44,373 nucleotides of DNA from assembly GCF_002796975.1 (NCBI RefSeq), contig NZ_PEKV01000009.1:15356-59728 (forward strand), read 5' to 3'. Every line of letters begins with the position of its first letter. Position 1 is the stretch's first letter. The translations under genes were made by a program, and so were the position numbers. The notes under the pieces are model-generated. The model was not told the DNA's origin and did not search any database. It worked only from the letters and a program-made list of their open reading frames with translations. This stretch comes from Ferrovibrio sp. GTDB taxonomy: Bacteria; Pseudomonadota; Alphaproteobacteria; Ferrovibrionales; Ferrovibrionaceae. Positions 36,965 through 44,373 of this stretch are shown piece by piece.

Positions 36965-36994
36965 AAAAAAGCCCCGCGTAAGCGGGGCTTTTTT
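36965..36994 (+). terminator. intrinsic terminator of lpxC
   Basis: GCCCCGC (36971-36977), GTAA, GCGGGGC (36982-36988) flanked by A6 (36965-36970) and T6 (36989-36994). It works in both directions on paper. Confidence 0.9.
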
Positions 36995-37021
36995 CGTTTC
37001 GGCGCTTGGCTTCATGCAAAG

Positions 37022-37044
37022 AAAAAGCCCCGCTTGCGCGGGGC
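37022..37044 (-). terminator. intrinsic terminator of the XRE regulator gene
   Basis: GCCCCGC (37027-37033), TTGC, GCGGGGC (37038-37044), preceded on the plus strand by A5, which is a T tract on the minus strand. It is nearly identical to the lpxC terminator 27 bp away; the pair separates convergent genes. Confidence 0.8.
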
Positions 37045-37074
37045 TTGTCTCAAACCGGCGAAATGTTGGCTGGC

Positions 37075-37485
37075 TCAGCCCTGCTGCTGGGTCGCCGTAG
37101 CGTCGAGTTCTTCATCCTTGTAGCGGCTGGCGATGCTCTTGATCAGGCCGGCCACCGCGGAGCGGATGGTGTTGTCTTCGATGTCGCTGAAGTTGCGCAC
37201 CAGTTCGATGGTCGAACGGTTCTTGCCGCCATGTTCCATCGGCCGGCTTTCCAGGCGGGCTTCCAGGCCCTCGAAGAAGTAGGCCATGTCGACCTGCAGG
37301 CGCTGGGCGATCTCGAACAGGCGGCCGGCGCTGACGCGGTTGGCACCGGTCTCGTACTTTTGCACCTGCTGGTAGGAAATCTTCAGCGAGTTGGCCAGCT
37401 CTTCCTGGGTCAGGCCGAGTTCGGTGCGGCGGGCACGGATGCGCTCACCCACATACTCGTCGACGCGCGTTGCGATTTTACCCAT
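37075..37485 (-). CDS. XRE-family helix-turn-helix regulator (136 aa)
   Basis: A cro/CI-type DNA-binding protein. The helix-turn-helix is at about residues 14-60 (RIRARRTELGLTQEELANSL, KISYQQVQKYETGANRVSAG), followed by the usual LFEIAQRLQVDMAYFFEG. A C-terminal helical part (about 95-125: ELVRNFSDIEDNTIRSAVAG) and a Gln tail follow. Relatives of this type are widespread in alphaproteobacteria, often with undefined targets. GAGGTG lies just before the ATG at 37485. Monocistronic and convergent with lpxC. Its targets cannot be told; the nearest upstream DNA is the 37486-37939 gap. Confidence 0.88.
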   Translation of the reverse strand: MGKIATRVDEYVGERIRARRTELGLTQEELANSLKISYQQVQKYETGANRVSAGRLFEIAQRLQVDMAYFFEGLEARLESRPMEHGGKNRSTIELVRNFSDIEDNTIRSAVAGLIKSIASRYKDEELDATATQQQG

Positions 37486-37939
37486 TGAATCACCTCATGG
37501 TGGGCCGGAAACACCGGCTGGCCTCTATATCTATGCCCGGGGGCCAGATCAACCGACTGTTACACAACTGTCGATCCGCCGCCGGCTGGCCGATATTTCG
37601 TACTTTTCTGACCGCTTATACCGCCGCTGGCTACTCGCGGGGCGGGATTGAACCCAAGCGGAAACCGTACAAAACCGGGTACCGATACAGGTAATAGGCG
37701 AATTCGGCCCCGGAGAAAATCGTTCAGAAGTATAAGCCGCAACCGCAGGTAAAAAGCACAGCAATTATGGATAGATAGCGGAATTACCCCCAGATCGCCG
37801 TTCAAAAGGCGTAGTCCGCCCGGTCAAGGATAGCCTGTTCAGGCTATTTCGATCGGGGCAGAGGGAGCGGGAGGGGCGCCTGCCGGCACTCGATTTTCCC
37901 AATCGTCTTAAGGCCCAATCTTGATTTTGAGGGGGGGGC
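37486..37939. other. 454-bp gene-free region upstream of bamD
   Basis: No convincing gene: the short open frames on both strands lack ribosome-binding sites and codon patterns like the neighbours. The left end should hold the promoter of the XRE regulator (minus strand) and the right end the bamD promoter. The middle (about 37690-37800) is relatively AT-rich. An ATAGCCTG/CAGGCTAT palindrome lies at 37830-37847. The bamD ribosome-binding site is GAGGGGGGGG at about 37929-37938. A small RNA cannot be excluded. Confidence 0.5.
37830..37847. promoter_or_regulatory. palindrome upstream of bamD
   Basis: ATAGCCTG (37830-37837), TT, CAGGCTAT (37840-37847). As RNA it could form ATAGCC-TGTTCA-GGCTAT followed by TTTC, a weak terminator-like hairpin. 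As DNA it is a good symmetric operator about 93 bp before bamD. I cannot tell which. Confidence 0.4.
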
Positions 37940-38788
37940 ATGTCACAGAATCTGGCCATGCCTGTGCTCACCAAACTGGATTCGTCGCGGCTGGTTCCGA
38001 CCGCGCGACGCCTCGTCTCCGCCCTGCTCCTGCTGCTGGCTGTTGCGGCCTGTGGCGGCAAGGAAAAGCCGTATGTCGAGCGGCCGGTCGAAGAACTGTA
38101 CAACCAGGCGATGGACGCGCTGGCGGTCAGCGAATGGGAAGCGGCGGCCAAGGGCTTCGATGAAGTCGAGCGTCAGCATCCCTATTCGGTCTGGGCCAAC
38201 AAGGCCCAGCTGATGGCAGCCTATTCCTATTATCAGAAGAATATGTACACCGATGCCATCTCGGCAGCGGAGCGCTTCATCCAGCTGCATCCCGGCAGCA
38301 AGGAAACGCCTTACGCCTATTATCTGGTGGCAGTCTGCTATTACGAACAGATTACCGATGTCGGTCGCGACCAGAAGACCACCCAGCAGGCGCTCAGCTC
38401 GCTGGAAGAAGTGGTGCGCCGCTATCCGACCAGCGAATACGCCCGCGATGCGCGGCTGAAGATCGACCTCACCCGCGACCATCTCGCCGGCAAGGAGATG
38501 ACCATCGGTCGCTACTATCTGCGCAAGAACCAGCAGATCGCGGCGATCAATCGCTTCAAGTCGGTGATCGAGAAATACCAGACCACGACGCATGTGCCTG
38601 AAGCGCTGCATCGCCTGGCCGAGGCTTATATGAGTCTCGGTGTGCTGGAAGAAGCGCAGAATGTTGCCGCCGTGCTCGGCTACAACTATCCGGGCAGCGA
38701 ATGGTATGTCGACACCTATACGCTGGTGAGCGGCCAGGAGGTTCCGACCGCCTCGTCGGAAAAGAAATCCTGGTGGAACATCTTCTGA
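37940..38788 (+). CDS. bamD: BamD, outer-membrane assembly lipoprotein (282 aa)
   Basis: Lipoprotein partner of BamA in outer-membrane protein assembly. The signal peptide ends at a lipobox with LAVAAC (Cys near residue 38). The mature part is five TPR-like units: VEELYNQAMDALAVSEWEAA, QHPYSVWANKAQLMAAYSYY, HPGSKETPYAYYLVAVCYYE, RYPTSEYARDARLKID and HVPEALHRLAEAYMSLG, ending SWWNIF. These are typical BamD (ComL) sequences. The ATG at 37940 has a G-rich ribosome-binding site; the Met at 37958 would shorten the n-region. recN follows by 19 nt. Confidence 0.94.
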   Translation: MSQNLAMPVLTKLDSSRLVPTARRLVSALLLLLAVAACGGKEKPYVERPVEELYNQAMDALAVSEWEAAAKGFDEVERQHPYSVWANKAQLMAAYSYYQKNMYTDAISAAERFIQLHPGSKETPYAYYLVAVCYYEQITDVGRDQKTTQQALSSLEEVVRRYPTSEYARDARLKIDLTRDHLAGKEMTIGRYYLRKNQQIAAINRFKSVIEKYQTTTHVPEALHRLAEAYMSLGVLEEAQNVAAVLGYNYPGSEWYVDTYTLVSGQEVPTASSEKKSWWNIF

Positions 38789-38807
38789 CGCAGCCGGCAG
38801 CCCATTC

Positions 38808-42603
<3,796 letters not shown>

Positions 42604-42607
42604 GCCG

Positions 42608-43300
42608 ATGCATGAACAGATTCAGCTGCCGTCGCTTGCCGAGACACTCGGCGCCACGGCGATTGCGCTGGATTTCGAAACCGCCAGCGGCACGCCGGGC
42701 AGCATCTGCGCCATCGGCCTCGCCTGGATCAAAGACGGGCAGGTCAGCCATGTGGCGCACCGCCTGGTGCGGCCGCATGACATGCGGTTCCTGCCGAGTT
42801 TCATCGGCATCCATGGCATCTATCCCTATCATGTCGAGCATGAGCCGGAATTCCCGGCGATCTGGGACGAGCTGCTGCCACATCTGGAAGCCGTGCCGCT
42901 GCTGCTGGCGCATAACGCGCCTTTCGATATCGGCGTGCTGCGCGCCGCGCTCAGGCATTACGGCCAGCCCTGGCCGACGCTCAGCTATCTCTGCACCGTG
43001 AAGATCGCACGCGCCGCCTGGCCGGATCTCGCGACCGGGCATGGCCTCAGCAGCGTGGCGGCGCATCTTGGTCTTGAACTGCGCCACCATGCCGCCGACA
43101 GCGATGCGGCGGCCTGCGCCGGCATCGCCCTGCGCGCCGCCACCGAGGCCGGCGTGACCGATATCATGGAGGCGCTGCCGCGCTGGAGCATCAAGGCCGG
43201 ACGGCTGGAACCGGACTATCACGAAGGCTGCACGACCCTGCGCGATCGCGCAGGCGCACGCAGCCGGGCCCGCATTCCGCGCTGGCTGCGACAGATCTGA
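42608..43300 (+). CDS. DnaQ-like 3'-5' exonuclease (230 aa)
   Basis: An RNase-T/DEDDh-type exonuclease. The active-site residues are visible: D22 and E24 in LDFET, the middle Asp in AHNAPFDIGVL near 99-109, and the His/Asp of HHAADSDAAA near 160-168. It could be a replicative proofreading subunit or a stand-alone repair exonuclease; it is smaller and less conserved than typical E. coli DnaQ. It follows ligA by 4 nt in the same direction, which suggests repair. The C-terminus is basic (RDRAGARSRARIPRWLRQI). It ends 7 nt from the convergent RraA-like gene. Confidence 0.85.
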   Translation: MHEQIQLPSLAETLGATAIALDFETASGTPGSICAIGLAWIKDGQVSHVAHRLVRPHDMRFLPSFIGIHGIYPYHVEHEPEFPAIWDELLPHLEAVPLLLAHNAPFDIGVLRAALRHYGQPWPTLSYLCTVKIARAAWPDLATGHGLSSVAAHLGLELRHHAADSDAAACAGIALRAATEAGVTDIMEALPRWSIKAGRLEPDYHEGCTTLRDRAGARSRARIPRWLRQI

Positions 43301-43307
43301 GGCGCGG

Positions 43308-44006
43308 CTACTTCTTTATCTCTTTCTCGTAACGCGCCTTGGTCTCGGCATTGGGCGGATAGAGGCCCGGCAACGGAATGCCTTTGTCGACCTCGCCCAT
43401 GATCCAGGTTTCCAGCCGTTCCTGTTCGACGGACTCTTTCGTGACCTCTTCGACCAGCGCCTGCGGGATCAGCACGGCACCGTCGGCATCCAGCACGATC
43501 ACGTCGCCGGGATAGACTGCCACGCCGCCGCAGCCGATCGGTTCCTGCCAGTTCACGAATGTCAGCCCGGCCACGCTCGGTGGTGCCGCGGCGCCGTCGC
43601 ACCACACGGGAAGATTGGTGCCAATCACGCCGGCCACGTCGCGCACCACGCCATCAGTAACCAATGCCGCCACACCCTTTTTCTGCATGCGCGCGCAAAG
43701 GATGTCGCCGAAGATACCCGCATCCTTGATGCCCATGGCATCGACCACGGCGATGCAGCCTTCCGGCATGTCCTCGATGGCGCCGCGCGTGCTGCGCGGC
43801 GAGGCCCAGCTGGCCGGCGTGGCGAGATCTTCGCGGGCCGGCACGAAACGCAGCGTGAAGGCTTCGCCGACAATCCGCTTGGCCTGGGGCGTCAGCGGCT
43901 TCGAACCGCGGATCCAGACATTGCGCAGGCCTTTCTTGAGCAGGACGGTGGTGAGCGTGGCGGTGGTCACCAGTTCCAGCGCGGCCTTGATGCGTGCGTC
44001 GAGCAT
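43308..44006 (-). CDS. RraA-like protein / HMG-CHA aldolase family (232 aa)
   Basis: Member of the RraA/4-hydroxy-4-methyl-2-oxoglutarate aldolase family. The family core is at about residues 85-170: GCIAVVDAMGIKDAGIFGDI, LCARMQKKGVAALVTDGVVR and then D, followed by VYPGDVIVLDADGAVLIPQAL. In aldolase members, an Arg and Asp in the VTDGVVRD region bind substrate and metal, and both are present. Real RraA proteins (inhibitors of RNase E) are shorter, so an aldolase or related lyase is more likely; the substrate is not known. The start at 44006 has GGGAGAG upstream. It is downstream of a M24B aminopeptidase gene on the same strand. Confidence 0.85.
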   Translation of the reverse strand: MLDARIKAALELVTTATLTTVLLKKGLRNVWIRGSKPLTPQAKRIVGEAFTLRFVPAREDLATPASWASPRSTRGAIEDMPEGCIAVVDAMGIKDAGIFGDILCARMQKKGVAALVTDGVVRDVAGVIGTNLPVWCDGAAAPPSVAGLTFVNWQEPIGCGGVAVYPGDVIVLDADGAVLIPQALVEEVTKESVEQERLETWIMGEVDKGIPLPGLYPPNAETKARYEKEIKK

Positions 44007-44031
44007 ACTCGTTTCTCTCCCGATGTTTTGA

Positions 44032-44373
44032 TTAAGCAGCTAGGGGCGTGGTTGCCTGTTTCAGCCAGCCGCGCGTTGCATCATCCACATGCCCGGCGAC
44101 ATCCTGCCAGACCTGCGCGTGATAGGCATCGACCCAGGCGATTTCCTCGGTCGTCAGCAGCGACAGTTCGATCAGCCGGCGATCATAGGGCGCACGCGTG
44201 ATGGTCTCGAAGCCGAGCCAGCGTTTGCCATTCTCGGCTTTCTCGGTCTCGACGCGCACCACCACCAGATTCTCGATGCGGATGCCATAGCCGCCGGTCT
44301 TGTAGTAGCCCGGTTCGTTGGAAACGATCATGCCGGGTTTCAACGGCACCGGACTGCCGGCCTTGGCGATGCG
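44032..44373 (-). CDS. Xaa-Pro aminopeptidase, C-terminal part (partial)
   Basis: The frame is open to the window edge, so only the last 113 codons are seen, not the start. The M24B metal-site motifs SNEPGYYKTGGYGIRIEN are at about residues 18-35 of the visible part, with E in SNEPGYY and GIRIEN. The tail beyond is the extra C-terminal domain of the longer Xaa-Pro aminopeptidase P type (WLGFETITRAPYDRRLIELS). It removes N-terminal residues before proline. The stop is 25 nt before the RraA-like gene start, so the two are likely co-transcribed. Confidence 0.88.
   Translation of the reverse strand, partial: RIAKAGSPVPLKPGMIVSNEPGYYKTGGYGIRIENLVVVRVETEKAENGKRWLGFETITRAPYDRRLIELSLLTTEEIAWVDAYHAQVWQDVAGHVDDATRGWLKQATTPLAA

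Noticed and set aside
37470..37694. small open frames in the bamD upstream gap
   Set aside because: No ribosome-binding sites, no codon pattern like the neighbours, no features.
37615..37700. tRNA-like T-arm (GGTTCAATCC on the minus strand)
   Set aside because: The flanking bases do not form a 5-bp T stem, and no matching acceptor stem or D arm lies at the right distance.
37799..37814. possible SOS box GTTC-N7-GTAG upstream of bamD-recN
   Set aside because: Only the first half fits the alphaproteobacterial GTTC-N7-GTTC pattern.

Overview
The window looks like chromosomal DNA from a GC-rich alphaproteobacterium, probably in or near the Rhodospirillales. The evidence is a complete division and cell-wall (dcw) cluster in alphaproteobacterial order ending ftsQ-ftsA-ftsZ-lpxC, an FtsZ with a very long linker ending in [11 protein letters not shown], a DAP-type MurE, and intergenic GGGTCAAG hairpins of a kind common in this class. 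The taxonomic call is inference from gene content. I saw no insertion sequence, phage gene, CRISPR array or tRNA.

Layout. 1-3955: two small hypothetical genes, a SmtB-like ArsR regulator with a CDF metal transporter, a TerC-family membrane protein behind a structured leader, and a tiny membrane protein with a diacylglycerol-kinase-like lipid kinase. 3955-11415 (minus strand): an AidB-like acyl-CoA dehydrogenase, an unknown outer-membrane protein, and a fused HyuA/HyuB hydantoinase/5-oxoprolinase with a MarR-like regulator just upstream. 11567-15960 (plus): an EamA transporter, a peptidoglycan amidase, the RNase P RNA gene, and a cobalamin riboswitch controlling a BtuB-type receptor. 16092-16688 (minus): a small secreted protein. 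16843-36942 (plus): mraZ-rsmH-ftsL-ftsI-murE-murF-mraY-murD-ftsW-murG-murC-murB-ddl-ftsQ-ftsA-ftsZ-lpxC. 37075-37485 (minus): an XRE regulator. 37940-43300 (plus): bamD, recN, ligA and a DnaQ-like exonuclease. 43308 to the end (minus): an RraA-like protein and a truncated M24B aminopeptidase.

How the genes work together. The dcw genes make UDP-MurNAc-pentapeptide (MurB-F, Ddl), lipid I and II (MraY, MurG), and the divisome (FtsL, I, W, Q, A, Z). LpxC commits precursor to lipid A, and BamD serves outer-membrane protein assembly. Most junctions from mraZ to ftsQ overlap by ATGA or GTGA, which implies one translationally coupled transcript. Four CCCA repeats exactly 10 bp apart overlap the likely mraZ promoter and are a clear MraZ operator. 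A terminator-like hairpin separates ftsA from ftsZ, and another separates ftsZ from lpxC, so the end of the cluster is probably expressed separately.

The most interesting material is non-coding: the terC leader, which may be an undescribed cis-regulatory RNA; the 10-codon mini-cistron between ftsQ and ftsA; the ftsA/ftsZ and ftsZ/lpxC hairpins; a terminator that contains the ribosome-binding site of the next gene; and palindromic operators near the ArsR and hydantoinase genes. All structures were found by reading the sequence by eye. No folding, alignment or database search was run.
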